A stretch of DNA of 64,000 nt from Cordilura impudica (Eukaryota; Arthropoda; Insecta; Diptera; Scathophagidae): assembly GCA_963682025.1 (NCBI GenBank), contig OY821519.1, positions 66,396,783-66,460,782 of the forward strand. The letters are read 5' to 3'. The notes beneath the pieces are model-generated. The model worked only from the letters and a program-made list of their open reading frames with translations. It made no database searches and was not told the DNA's origin. Below, piece after piece: positions 12,352-23,084 of this stretch. How positions within the stretch are numbered: position 1 is the first letter of the stretch; each line of letters opens with the position of its first letter. The position numbers and the translations under genes were made by a program.

Positions 12352-12878
12352 AGTGAATGTTTTACCAAGAGACGAAAAACTTGACCCCTTAAATGAAATT
12401 CAGATGTAAATTTTCAAAACGCCGATACACGTATCTTTTTTTGTCTCCTCTATCAATATTTTTTTTTTTATTTACTTATTTATTTATTTATTTAATTTGG
12501 TATCCCACCCAACAAGATATGTGATCTTCAAACAGAGCTGGTTCTAATATATGTTAAATTGATTTATGATGTACAATGGAACTTAAAGCTATTATCTCAA
12601 TATTTAAATTTAATTAAAAAAGAATTAAAAAATATATTAAAGGAATATTAAGCATTAAAAAAAAAACATCCATATAAGTAAGAAAAAATTAAATAAATAA
12701 AATAAAATAAAATTAAATAAAAATTGATAAATTAATAATAAAAAAAGGAGAAGATATGAAAACAAATATAAAATAAAGAATGAAATCAAAAACTAACAAT
12801 GCAATTTTGATGTATAAAATATAGAAAAATTACAATACTAAACAACAGAAAAAGAGGAGTAAAAAAAATATTTATATA

Positions 12879-13315
12879 TCTATACTAATATTATAAAGAG
12901 GTAATGTGTGTTTGTTTGTTTGTAGGAGGTAATCTCCGAAACTACCCATCTGATATTCCTGAAATTTTCACAGAGTGTTACTGGGGATATGGGAAGTGCT
13001 ACAGGCTGTAGTATTTTTAATGGACGTGGCACCTCCCATACAAAGTAAATTTTTAATATCATATATATTAAGTACTATGACAGAGAAAGCTTTGCAAATT
13101 TGTCTCAGGTCATCTATTATTAACGTGAGTAGTCAGACAAAAAAAATGGGCGGGATTTTACAAATGCGCGTGGCACACCTACACAAACTTAGTATTAGAT
13201 GTGATATATCTGAATTACCGTATTATTAAGCGCTTTGGGACTTTGCGTGAGCCCTCTCATAACGATTCGTGGGGGGGGGGGGGGGGTGTAGCGAAGCACA
13301 CCGGGTTACATCTAG
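12879..13315 (+). mobile_element. Non-autonomous Helitron
   Basis: The 437-bp segment begins TCTATACTAATATTATAAAG and ends GGGTTACATCTAG. It sits between an A (12878) and a T (13316), the canonical Helitron 5'-TC...CTAG-3' in A|T without target duplication. The TGTTTGTTTGTTTGTAGGAGG and 'ctccgaaactac' boxes after the start are typical of insect Helitrons. A GCGAAGCACACCGGG segment precedes the end, and a run of 16 or more G lies at about 13271-13286. It inserted into the 3' untranslated region of the minus-strand retroelement. Its interior contains the complement of the GGAGGTGCCACGCCC block found in several other repeats of the window. Confidence 0.8.
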
Positions 13316-13384
13316 TTGACTTAAAAGCTATTTTGACAATTGTTAATTTTATGTAATGTAGATGAGGTGTAAAAACCACAATTC

Positions 13385-13809
13385 CTATTTGTATCGCTCG
13401 AGAATTATTTTCTTAAAAAGTGAAACGTTGCTAACTTCTTTAATTGTAGAGGGTAAACTATTCCAAAGACGTACCGCAAATATGAAAAACTGCCATTCAG
13501 ATACCAAAGTATGGTGTCGAAATTGTATTAAATTGTTATTTCTTCGGAGCCTACTAAAACGCAAACACTTATAAAGATATTCTGGTTCTTGATTTATAAT
13601 AATTTTGTGTAAAAAAATTAGTGATTTTATTTTTAGTAGGTCATCAAAATTGACCCCATAGATTGTTTTTGAGCACGAAGATATGTGATCGAACCTTCTG
13701 AGACCAAGAGCGTATCTTGCGATATTGTTAAACGTGATGTTTAACATGGTTCTACTCCTAGCGTCGCAACTTGCAAAGATTTCACATGCATAAAGTAATG
13801 CCGGACATT
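13385..13809 (-). pseudogene. Reverse transcriptase C-terminal region, I/Jockey-type non-LTR element
   Basis: An uninterrupted frame of about 140 residues, open from near 13809 to a stop at 13385. It corresponds to the region downstream of the reverse-transcriptase core. Conserved landmarks shared with the copies at 14.9-15.5 kb and 47 kb are a PALLYAC.IFA.CD segment, a VYGLKK/ALGLRR-type segment, LIFLHKII, a LVSEWQFFI motif and the LWNSLP box. The catalytic part (YADD) is not present because the element is 5'-truncated. It is clearly related to, but a different lineage from, the TAA-tailed elements, with many substitutions. No stop codons interrupt it, so it may be a relatively recent insertion. 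Confidence 0.8.
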
Positions 13810-14535
13810 GTATTTAGGAAAAAATTTGATTTTGTTGTACAGTGTTATTAACGATATTAAATAAATATTATCCACGGATAAAGATATATTTATTAATGTA
13901 GGCTAACGCTCGACCAAGTCTAGTGTATATGGGGCGATTCATGTCAAGTGATCCAACTTTTGAAAGCGATGTCTTCCGATCGGCATGAAATCTGCACCAG
14001 GGTTAGTCCTATTGGATTATTGTTTAGGCACAGTTTTTCAACAAGATCGGTCCAAAACTCTCTGAGTTGGAGGGGGTCAAAATTTGACATTTTGATCAAA
14101 CAGGTGTTTTTTCTCATCCTTGTAACTTTTTACCTATTGTTCTTAGCAAAATTTGTTGCAAATAGTTTAGATGGCTATTTATTCAGCCTTTCGGAAAAAA
14201 AAGTTAAAAAAAAATTTTTTTTGTTACTTTTTTTTTTGCAATATGAAAAATTTTTTTTGACTTTTTTTCAAAAAAGGAAATTTTTTTTTTTTTGCTCGAA
14301 AGAAAGCTTAGTTTTTTTTTTCCTTTAAGAGCTTTTTGGTCGCTTAGTGGGATGCAAGTGGGATATCTATAAAAAAAAATGTTTTGTAACTCAAGGCAAC
14401 GATTTCTCAATTTTTACCATATGACTTATTTGAATTTTTTCCTAATAGTGTGCAAGTGTTTCTATAACCTTAAAAAAAGCATATACTGAGAAACTAAACA
14501 AATTAACCTTTCCGACAGTATGTGATATACCTAAC

Positions 14536-15459
14536 CTCAAGACCTGTAACACTCACGAGAGGCGTACCTCAAGGATCGATTCTGGGTCCACTTCTTTTTT
14601 CCATCTATGCCAATGATTTGCCACAACAACTATCTCACTGCAAAATACACATGTTTGCGGACGACGTTCAGCTGTATCTGAGTAGTCCAGTAAGCTCTAT
14701 AGAAGAAAATGTTGAAAAGTTAAACTATGACCTTAATAAAATACATTTTTAGGCCACTGCAAATGGACTTTGTCTCAACCCGCATAAATCAAAATGTTTG
14801 ATTATTCATAAAAAACTTTTCAACCTGTTCTTGAACATGATATACTAATAAACCATCAGAAAATCGAGATTGTAAAAAAGGTAAAAAATCTTGGCATAGT
14901 TTTCAATAACAACTTGACTTGGTCAAGCCACATAGATACACTTGTGGTTCAAACGTATATAAAGCTAAGATCGCTTTGGGTAACTCAGTATTTTACGCCG
15001 TTAGGAGTAAGACATCTCCTTGCAAAGGCATACTTAATTCCTGGTCTACTTTATGGCTGTGAACTTTTTGGCAACTGCGACTACGCCAGCAAGAAAAAAC
15101 TAAATAATTTGTACAACAATATTGTTAGATATGTTTATGGACTGAAGAAACGTGATAGCGTTTCGACTTTCTCAAAAAGTCTATATGGAGTCTCATTAGA
15201 TAACCTTATTAATATAAGGGTTTTAATGTTTTTGCACAAAATTATTTACACTGAGAAACCCCTATATCTTTATTATCAAATACAGTTTGCTAGATCCAGA
15301 AGGGGCAAAAAACTTATTATCTCTATGCGTCGATGCCTTGTGTCAGAATGGCAATTTTTCATAAACGCCACACGTCTTTGGAATGCAATTCCACACAACC
15401 AACAATTAGTTAGCAACGCGATACATTTTAAGAAATTTTTGTTTAGTTACTTTGTTTAA
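14536..15459 (+). pseudogene. Reverse transcriptase (partial), copy i
   Basis: Encodes the second half of a non-LTR reverse transcriptase. The RT motif GVPQGSILGPLLF is at about 14561-14600. The catalytic box reads FADDVQLY (about 14656-14680), with the usual first-position Y or F before ADD. The thumb and C-terminal region follow (14914-15459), ending FKKFLFSYFV then stop. The reading frame is broken by a TAG where copy ii has TGG (about 14751) and by one or more shifts before 14914. The N-terminal RT motifs and the endonuclease are missing through 5' truncation. In the living element this protein would nick target DNA and prime reverse transcription; this copy cannot. Confidence 0.85.
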
Positions 15460-15667
15460 ATATATTTAATTTTAATTTTTTTAAATTCATGAATTTTAAT
15501 AATTTCTTGTATTTATTTTACTTTATTTTAAATAAGTTATAATATTTTTTTTTATTGTATTTTAATTTTGTGGCGAATTTTTGAACGATGAAAATCCTGT
15601 ACTTTAATTATAAGACATGTCTTGTTGTGCAGGACATTAATAAAGAAATAATAATAATAATAATAAA
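14536..15667 (+). mobile_element. TAA-tailed I/Jockey-type non-LTR retrotransposon, 5'-truncated copy (i)
   Basis: The arm of the host transposon stops at CCTAAC (14535) and resumes with TAAAATTT at 15662-15670. Between them is a retroelement truncated inside the reverse transcriptase and ending in (TAA)n. The 3' untranslated region holds the palindrome AAGACATGTCTT followed by GTTGT.CAGGA.ATTAATAAA, shared with the copies at 47.6 and 53.3 kb. Confidence 0.85.
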
Positions 15668-15943
15668 ATTTCATACCCTCAATATTGTAATACCCGTAAT
15701 ATGAAAACCTCAGGAAAAAATCACTTTTTTTCTATAGAAATATTTAACAATTATTTATTTTTATTTATTTGTAATAATAATTTAATTAATATATAATAAC
15801 AATAATAATAAAAATGAATATATAAATAATTTAATAAAATTTAATATTAATCACATTAGATCCATTTATATCATAACAAATTTTATACTTAATTTATTGT
15901 AGCTGATGAAGTATTTAAGTTTTGTAAATTTTTAAATATCCAG

Positions 15944-16134
15944 GGGCCAAATCACCGCATTCGTTATCGAGTAAAATCAATTGAAATTCCATATTTTGGT
16001 TTAATGTTTGAAGAAGACGGACAAACGCTGGACCACGATTCGCTTTTCTTCTTAACCAGAGGCCATAATTCTTCAACTGTGAGAAAGAAAAATTATTCTT
16101 AACATTTTATTTTGCGAATGCGGTGATTTGGGCC
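15944..16134. mobile_element. 191-bp Harbinger-like MITE
   Basis: Terminal inverted repeats GGGCCAAATCACCGCATTCG and the complement of GGCCCAAATCACCGCATTCG, with the 3-bp direct repeat CAG on both sides (15941-15943, 16135-16137). The arm of the surrounding transposon reads ...TTTAAATATC-CAG | CAG-TCTTTAATCCAGC, and the opposite arm shows the uninterrupted version. The insertion is therefore proved by an internal empty site. A 3-bp CWG target and GGGCC ends fit the PIF/Harbinger group. Confidence 0.75.
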
Positions 16135-16416
16135 CAGTCTTTAATCCAGCTTATTTGTGGCATTTATTTTTTTGCTTTTTAGCCAATCCTTTATTGGCGT
16201 TAGTAGGTTAAGCTGTTGATTTCGGTGCAGGTTTCTTTTTTGGCTTTGGAAAGAAATCGCATTGAGCAGAGGCAGAAAACTTTTACATCTTGAGTTTTCC
16301 ATCGACATGCAGTATAACAGCATGGTATTGAGCGGTGCCATCGACTGTTACCACAGTATCGAATCTGCTCTTCAGTGTTTTCAATCTTTTCTCGTGATCC
16401 TATTTGCTACTGAAAA

Positions 16417-17222
16417 CTATTTTAGTCTCTTTACAATAATTCTTGCCCAATGGAATAAAGCAGTCACATCTAAGATGCGAACTTGCTGAGAGCACTGGTG
16501 ACTATACTTCGCTGCATTTCTTTTAAGGTTTGCTCCAGTTCCATCACATGCTTCTTTATCAAGGGCAGTAGGATGAAAATGCCAATTACCTGGCATTGCA
16601 AAATCGGTTTTATGAGCCATAAATTTGCGAAGCTACTTTTGTTTTTAGAATGTTGACGAGATACTTCCAAAACGTAGTATAACTTCTCTACTGTGGATTT
16701 CGATTTTATTAAGTATTATCTTCTGGGACTCATAAACTGCAACGGCATCATGTTTTAAATCGTCGGATATGATTGCCATACTTTTGTGTTCCAGTTTTTC
16801 ATCTTTCATGTAGTAAATAACTACTGTCCATATAGTTGCTTAGTCTTTATTGAAGTCGAAAGCTTGCATGGCATCCTGAAGAACATATTTAATGTCTTCT
16901 GCGAAATTATATGAAATAGCGAATTCATCATACTTTAAATGTGTCTTCAAATCCTTGAGGAATGACCATTGCTCTTTGACTAAAAAGTCATGGGTTCTCA
17001 AGTTTAGCAATCCTGTACACATTTACTTCACAAAATCATCATTATTTTTTTCAATGTGCATCTGTCAGTCTGAATCCAAGATTCAAATTTGACCTCCTCT
17101 ATATATTCGCGGTCAAAACAGTTGATTAGATTCTCTTTGATGAATGTGGTTTCCGGGCAATTTGAATATTCACCTAAGTGGCAAGAAGTTGTTGCATTAG
17201 GACAAATAGTCAATTTAAGGCA
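16417..17222 (-). pseudogene. Decayed transposase-like gene of the long-inverted-repeat transposon
   Basis: On the minus strand three pieces of one protein appear in different frames. 17213-17028 has a Cys-rich start (CPNATTSC..GEYSNCPE) and an SWIQTDRCTL segment. 17022-16840 reads LLNLRTHDFLVKEQWSFLKD and NFAEDIKYVLQDAMQAF. 16620-16417 carries NWHFHPTALDKEACDGTGANLKR. The 'W.F..T.....CDG.G...KR' signature and the preceding IYY....L.H.S..IISDD.KHD piece (about 16820-16740) recall a widespread family of animal transposon proteins whose name I cannot give. At least three frameshifts and several stops make it inactive. The N-terminal half of the expected protein is absent. It lies centrally between the arms, as a transposase should. 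Confidence 0.6.
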
Positions 17223-17549
17223 ATCGCGCTAATCGTGTAAATCTTCTTGCAAATCTGCTAATTAACAACTGAACCTAGTAACGCTAAGAAAAGATTGGAA
17301 AAAAGCAGCAAATATAGGCAATAGGTAAGCTGGATGAAAGACTGGGTATTTAAAAATTTACGAAACTTAAATACTTCATCAGCTAACTACAATAAATTAA
17401 TTAAAAGATAGTTTTGTTATAAATGGATCTTTTGTGATTAAGATTAAATTTTATTAACTTATTTATCTATTTATTTTGGTTATTATTATTATATATTTTA
17501 TTATTTTTTATAAAAATAAAAAATCTTATTTTCTATCTTTATCATTTCG

Positions 17550-17929
17550 ATGATTGAGTTTGAAATTATTCAGGCACAAGATCAAATGATTTTACTTTAA
17601 ATAAAGCAAAAACATTGGCACATTCGTTTCAAATTTGTTTCAAAGTTTTTCTATATTTTAGTTTGTTATATTGAAAGAGAGGCTGAAATAGTATAACTTT
17701 TGGTTGAATTTGGTTGTTTTCAGCAAATATATATGAATTTAACTTTTTACCAAACAAACTATTTACTGATTTCGGTTACTGTTGAGGGTTTGTGACTCTT
17801 CCCGAAACAGCTGTATAACCTGTCATGCAGAATATAGATCAATTTTTTGAAACGAATGTGCCAATGTTTTTGCTTTATTTATAGGAAAAACATTCGATCT
17901 TGAGCCTGAATAATTTCAAACTCAATCAT
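17550..17929. mobile_element. 380-bp inverted-repeat MITE
   Basis: TGATTGAGTTTGAAATTATT at the left is mirrored by AATAATTTCAAACTCAATCA at the right. The pairing continues inwards to about 95 bp (GCAAAAACATTGGCACATTCG and its complement). It sits in the right arm of the long-inverted-repeat transposon; the left arm lacks it. No clear target duplication and no coding capacity. Confidence 0.75.
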
Positions 17930-18594
17930 TAATTTAATTATTATTACAAATAAGTAAAAAAAATTATTTTTCACCATTTTTATAGAAAAATAGCGATTTT
18001 TTTCCTGGGTTTAACATATTGCGGGTATGACAGTATCGAAGGTATAAAATTTTAGTTAGGTATGTTACATACGGTCGGAAAGGTTAATTTGTCTAATTTC
18101 TCAGTATATGCTTTATTTTTAAGGTTTTGGAAACACCTACACACTATTAAGAAAAGTTTCAAATTAGTGCATATAGTAAAAATGGAAAAACCGTTTCTTG
18201 AGTTACAAAACATTTTTTTTTTTTTTTAGATATCGCACTCGCATCCCACTAAGCGACCAAATAGCTCTTAAAGGAAAAAACCTAAGCTTTCTTTTGAGCA
18301 AAAAAAAAAACAAAAAAATTCCTTTTTTTTGAAAAAAAAGTCAAAAAAATTTTTGATTTTGCAAAAAAAAGTAAAAAAAAAATTTTTTTTTTAGTTTTTC
18401 TACCCGGATGAGAAGAAACACCTGTTTGGTCAAAATGTCAAATTTTGATCCCCTTAAACTAAGAGAGTTCTTGACCGATCTTGATGAAAAATTGTCCCTA
18501 AACTGCTCTCTAATAGGACTAATCTTGGTGCAAATTTTATCTCGATCCGAAGACATCGGTTTCAAAAGTTGGATCACTTGACATGAAACGCCTC

Positions 18595-18636
<42 letters not shown>
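18595..18636. repeat. (TA)n microsatellite
   Basis: About 40 bp of alternating TA directly abutting the right end of the long-inverted-repeat transposon. Confidence 0.9.
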
Positions 18637-18639
<3 letters not shown>

Positions 18640-21242
18640 TTTTGCGTGCAAATTGAAGTTCTTTGTGTGTTTTTATGTAAATTTCATGCATACGCTACAA
18701 AAAGTGTTGAAAAGAAGCTAAATTTATAGCTGGACTACTTCAATGGTGATTCGGCCATATTAGCAGTACCACTAGCTCATTTAGTTCTTGGAATGCATTT
18801 TTTGCTGGGAACATATGTCTTATGTATGTCTGATTAAGCCGGCATGAAGACTGCCAACGAAATAACTTTCCTTCCATTTTAATATCAGCAACTGAAAGAG
18901 AACATATACACTATTAAATTCAATTTTTTCTTCAGTAAATATCTAGAAAATAGTTTCAGTTTTGCCAGTATATTTCATGACGTTCAATTACATTTTTATT
19001 GTAGTTACATAAAAGATCTGCAATATGTGTGATATAATTTTGCAAAAGTATTCAAATTATTTCACAAACAGTCTTTGAGAACGTGGCACATTTGGTTGTG
19101 TACATACTCGTACATGTGTATGAAAGTAAATTATATAGTTTTTATAACAACTTTTTATAGTTCATACCTTCAGAGAACAAGTAAATCCATTTGCCACACG
19201 TTTTCACAAATAATTCTTTTTTTTTTGTTTTAGTTTACACGCCATAATGCAGCAAAAAGTTTTTAGTTAAAAGTTGTTGCACAATCTAATAAAAAGAGAA
19301 AATATGTGCAAATATTACCAACAACCATTGCTATTTGTAAATTTTTTACAACTTTTCTTCTTTTATGTGCTTTTTTTTGGTAGCATTAAACAGCTTATTG
19401 TCAGATAAAATGATTACGTGCATGTAAACGTTTATAGTAAAATAATTTTAATTTTCAAATATGTGATTACTCGTATATTATTTTCAGACTTGAGCTCTTT
19501 TGTTATATTTTTAGTTTTGTTTGACAGAATTGTTTATATATTTTTTTATGCATTCAAATGAATTATCTTAGTAAATAGTTACGGTTATTACTAAATCTCG
19601 AACGACGTATGAATAATATTCAATATCATAGAATTACCCCTCATACGTCAAAGTATTATTTCTATTCGTAACACCACATAGGTTTAAAATGCTCACATCC
19701 TTACATTTTTAAAAAAGTGGTTTTTAAGGCACCTTTTCTTAAAAAGGATATTAAAAAAAATACTTTTTCCATTAAAAAATACATTTTCTTCACAAATCAC
19801 TTTTATCTTAATAATTATATGTGATCTGGTCTGTGAAAGGTGGGTGTTAAAAAATCATTTTCCACTTTTTAGCCAATTCAATTCGTATAGTGTATAAAAT
19901 GCTCATTGACATGATTGTTTGTGTATTTATTTATTTATTAAGTCTTTGGAATAATCCTTACAGACTGTTTTATGAAAAATAATATAATATTCATTTAAAG
20001 AAAAGTCATTCAAATCTTGCTCACCGAATTTATTTATTTTTTTTAACTTCTTTTAATTTTTGCAAATCTTGAAACAAAACATGAATTCCCATGAGAGTTT
20101 TTAAGAACTTTTTAAAAAATTTTGTAATTAGGTCGATGAGGCTCTGGATCACATTTTCACAAGACTGCTTTTATTTTTACTGGAAAGTGTTAGCCAGCGA
20201 AAGATGTTTATCAGCATCAGTTTGAGGGAACTTTGTGGCCCCATTAGATCAATCCCTTATATAGGTCTTCGAAATATCTCTTATTAGAGATGAACTGAAA
20301 ATGAAAAGTATTTAAAATATTACAGGCGTTATAGATTTTCGAAATTTTTTGAAAGAAAATCACCCGAATCTATATTTTCAAGCATAAGTATTCAACGACA
20401 GACTTATTGTCATTAATTTAAAAGTCCAGCCACGATCAGTAATTCCAACTTAGACATGTTAGAAGAAGACATTTTAATCTCTACTTATATGTGAAAAATA
20501 ATTCAACAATTTTAATTTAAATATTCAACTGCATATTGCAGTATATTTATTGTAAATTTGGGAAATTCAAAAGCAATAGAGAGCTTTTCTTGTTTTCAGT
20601 GAATAATTTTCGGAAAATCCAAAATCCACCACACAATTATATAGAATATAAAATCAGCTGTTCCTTTTTTTTTTTTTTTTTTTTTGATTGCAGATAGCAT
20701 TTTACACATGCTTATTTGCGCGTAAGTCCTGTCTATCGGAATTTGAAGTGTATTAATGCATTTATGCATAAATTTAATGGTGTTGATGTTTTAGGGCACC
20801 CATACAAATGTTAATGTTACTCAATTCTCCATAAATATGTTTGCATTTGCCAATGCACGTATGTATGTATATACGTGCTCATAGCATATTGCATTCGTAT
20901 AACTTTAAAAAGCATTGAATATTGCTTTTGAAATTCGAATATAATCACTCGCCATATGTATGGGCGTTGGCTGGCAGATTTTGAATGCACTTGTGTACGC
21001 ACTATTTGGTGCGTACGCATATATTCTAGTGAAAAATACATACACAAATTTTTAGCTGACCCAGTAAGTTACAACATACATAAATACAACAAAATACCAT
21101 CTGAGATCGGCTCAAAGTGTTTATTATATTTACTGTTTATGAAAAATTTAATAAATTCAATACTAAAGTTTTTTTTACTGCGCCAATCTAATATTTTAAT
21201 TACAAAACTAATTTTTATTGAAATGCTCTAATCTGTTTATGA
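18637..21242. other. Unassigned AT-rich DNA
   Basis: 2.6 kb without recognisable coding sequence or repeat family. It includes a T-run of about 19-20 at 20667-20686. It may be unique intergenic or intronic sequence, one of the few stretches here without an obvious transposon. Confidence 0.5.
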
Positions 21243-22382
21243 TAAGGGGGAGGGGGTAAGGTTTTAAAACCGTTTTTATTGCATATTTTTGCTGAATGTA
21301 CAACATATCGAGAGTGTTGTGTCAAAGTTTGAAGTAAATTGGAGCAAGAGTAGAGAAGATGCAGCGCTACCAGCGACTGGCCTTATACGGCATATCGTAT
21401 ACACATAAATCAGTTTTTAAAAAACTTTAAATCGATTTTCTGGCAAATTTCATGTTTGAAGTCCGTGAACATCATAACTCAAAATCTATTTGACCGATTC
21501 TTTTGAAATTTTACACATTATTTTTACACATAAATCACCAGGTAACCACGAAGATTTTTTTTTATTTTCCATTTTTACACCTATTTTTTAGGAACAAATT
21601 CACCAAAATTTTAAAGCAAAAACATGATTTTTCAAAATTCTGTCAAAAAAAAAAAAAAAAATAATAATAAAATTAAAAAAAATTTTTTGTGATTAAATCG
21701 GGAAATATACCAGCTTTTAAATGCCTTTACACTTTTTTATTTCACATGATCCAGTAACGCCTTATGATGTTCACCGCAAAACAACTTTTTGTCGATGCGC
21801 CTCCGGTGTTCGCCATCACGGACTTGTTTATTAAAATTTTAAATTGAAAATTTTTCAAAGATTCTTCAAATGTTATACTATAACGTGTATGTAAAACAAA
21901 TAATCCAACATTAATCATATCGACAGAATTGGTTTTGCTGTATAGAAATGGGAAAATGCATGCTAAATTATAGAAAAATGCCTGTTAAGTCTATAGGAAA
22001 TGCATGCATGTCGTGTGCATGTTTTTGTTTTTTCGAAATATTTTTTTTATTTGCAGCTTTGAAAATTATTTTTCTTAATTCAGCATGTAATTTCCTTACA
22101 TTTAGCATGCAATTTCCCTACATTTAGCATGCAAATTTTTCTCATTTTTAACAGAAAAACTCCCATTTTTGCATGCATTTTCCCATAAATATGCCCAAAT
22201 TTAACAAACATTTTGCCATTTTTGATATGCATTTTTACCATATGGCATGCACTTCCTATAGACTTAACAGGCATTTTCACATAATTTAGCATACGTTTTC
22301 CCCTTTTTTACCAAGCGCTTCCCTCAGTCCAATTTTTTTTTTAAATACGCCTTTTTTCGCTTTTAAAACCTTACTCCCCCTT
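21243..22382. mobile_element. 1.1-kb TIR element with a TGCATGC-rich hairpin
   Basis: TAAGGGGGAGGGGGTAAGG then TTTTAAAA at the left is mirrored by TTTTAAAACCTTACTCCCCC then TTA at the right. Inside, 21948-22010 and 22240-22303 form a second inverted repeat (GAAAATGCATGCTAAATTAT region against its complement). The loop (22080-22240) is a degenerate array of TTTAGCATGCAATTTCCC-like units. A minus-strand frame across it (22292-22080) is a by-product of that array. No transposase is present. Confidence 0.6.
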
Positions 22383-22479
22383 AAGTTCGTGTTACTGCAT
22401 CCAGTCTGAAACTAAAACAGTAAAATTCTTCTTTTTGTTTACAAGGCTAAATAATATTGGTGTCTTGAGTTTGTACTCT

Positions 22480-23065
22480 TTTAAACATAAAATATGAGTT
22501 TCCTTTTTTAATTTTTAGATTTTCTAGAAAAGTTTTACGAAATAGAAAACTGCAGCTCGAACTATATCTTAAAATATGGAGTCCTCTTTGTGGGCTCATG
22601 AAACGTAATACTTTGGACTCTTCAGAACTTCCAACAAATATCCATTACTTTGATTTCTGGTCTAACTTCGTGAGCATTTGTGCTGGTTTGAGAACATGAG
22701 CATAGCAACCACATACTTCAAATCTAGGAACATAAAGTTTTCTTCCTTCTCAGACTTTATAAGTGCAGTGGATTGTAAATTGCTAACAAATTCCCAACTT
22801 GTATAAAAACGACTTTACATAAGTTGCGATATAGTGCGCTCCTCTATCAGTCCATATTAATTTAGGCGTTTTGGTAAAGTTCGTCTGTACATAGCAATTG
22901 CGATCCTCAAGCGATCGGAAACATTGGATTTAAAAAACATAATATCTGCTGAAGTCATCAATAAATGTTACAAAATATACTAAAATGTGACATTCATTCG
23001 AGTATGCTTTAAGATTGCTCACCTGAGATTTTTGGGAATGGATTTCTGACCATTAACATTTTGCG
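22480..23065 (-). pseudogene. Copia-type integrase relic (LTR retrotransposon pol)
   Basis: Read on the minus strand, pieces of a Ty1/copia integrase appear in order. An IWTDRGAHYIA segment (about 22865-22825) is equivalent to the family's R.D.G.EY... catalytic Asp box. Then come a LYVPRFEVCGYA segment, a TKLDQKSK segment and a FVGSSEESK.LRF..P region (about 22745-22590), matching the copia 'F.(C/S)..Y........KLD.K.....F.GY......YR...P' block. Frames shift repeatedly and stops are frequent. No LTRs or reverse transcriptase are visible. This is an old fragment and the identification rests on motif order only. Confidence 0.55.
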
Positions 23066-23084
23066 CAATTTACCATCAAATTCA

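Larger units (their letters stand above)
12465..13860 (-). mobile_element. Non-LTR retrotransposon, 5'-truncated, TAAA-type tail
   Basis: Read on the minus strand: the end of a reverse-transcriptase ORF, a 3' untranslated region (interrupted by the Helitron at 12879-13315), and a tail of AAATTAAATAAATAAATAAA-type repeats near 12475-12500. Just before the tail is an ATATCTTGTTGGG motif, reminiscent of the ACATGTCTTGTTG motif before the tail of the TAA-tailed family elsewhere in the window. Confidence 0.75.
13931..18594. mobile_element. Long-inverted-repeat DNA transposon with three nested insertions
   Basis: Ends are GGGGCGATTCATGTCAAGTG on the left and the complement of GAGGCGTTTCATGTCAAGTG on the right. 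The arms pair over their whole length, to about 16225 on the left and 17262 on the right. Remove the nested retroelement (14536-15667) and the small Harbinger-like element (15944-16134) from the left arm, and the inverted-repeat MITE (17550-17929) from the right. About 960 bp then remain on each side. The centre (about 16226-17261) carries a broken transposase-like gene on the minus strand. TA-rich flanks, including a (TA)n run on the right, prevent a target-duplication call. Confidence 0.8.

Noticed and set aside
11994..12356. 120-codon plus-strand frame and similar frames at 57814-58212, 51786-52046 and 25766-26026
   Set aside because: All are the same non-coding INE-1-like segment read in one frame. 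They differ by shifts and stops between copies, and the RTDGRTDG stretch is just the (GGAC)n tract.
13948..14328. 126-codon plus-strand frame in the inverted-repeat arm
   Set aside because: Ends in poly-T-derived Phe/Lys runs, and the matching arm at 18.3-18.6 kb does not maintain the frame; no domain.
18599..18636. Replication origin or promoter at the (TA)n run
   Set aside because: A simple microsatellite next to a transposon end; nothing else supports a functional site.
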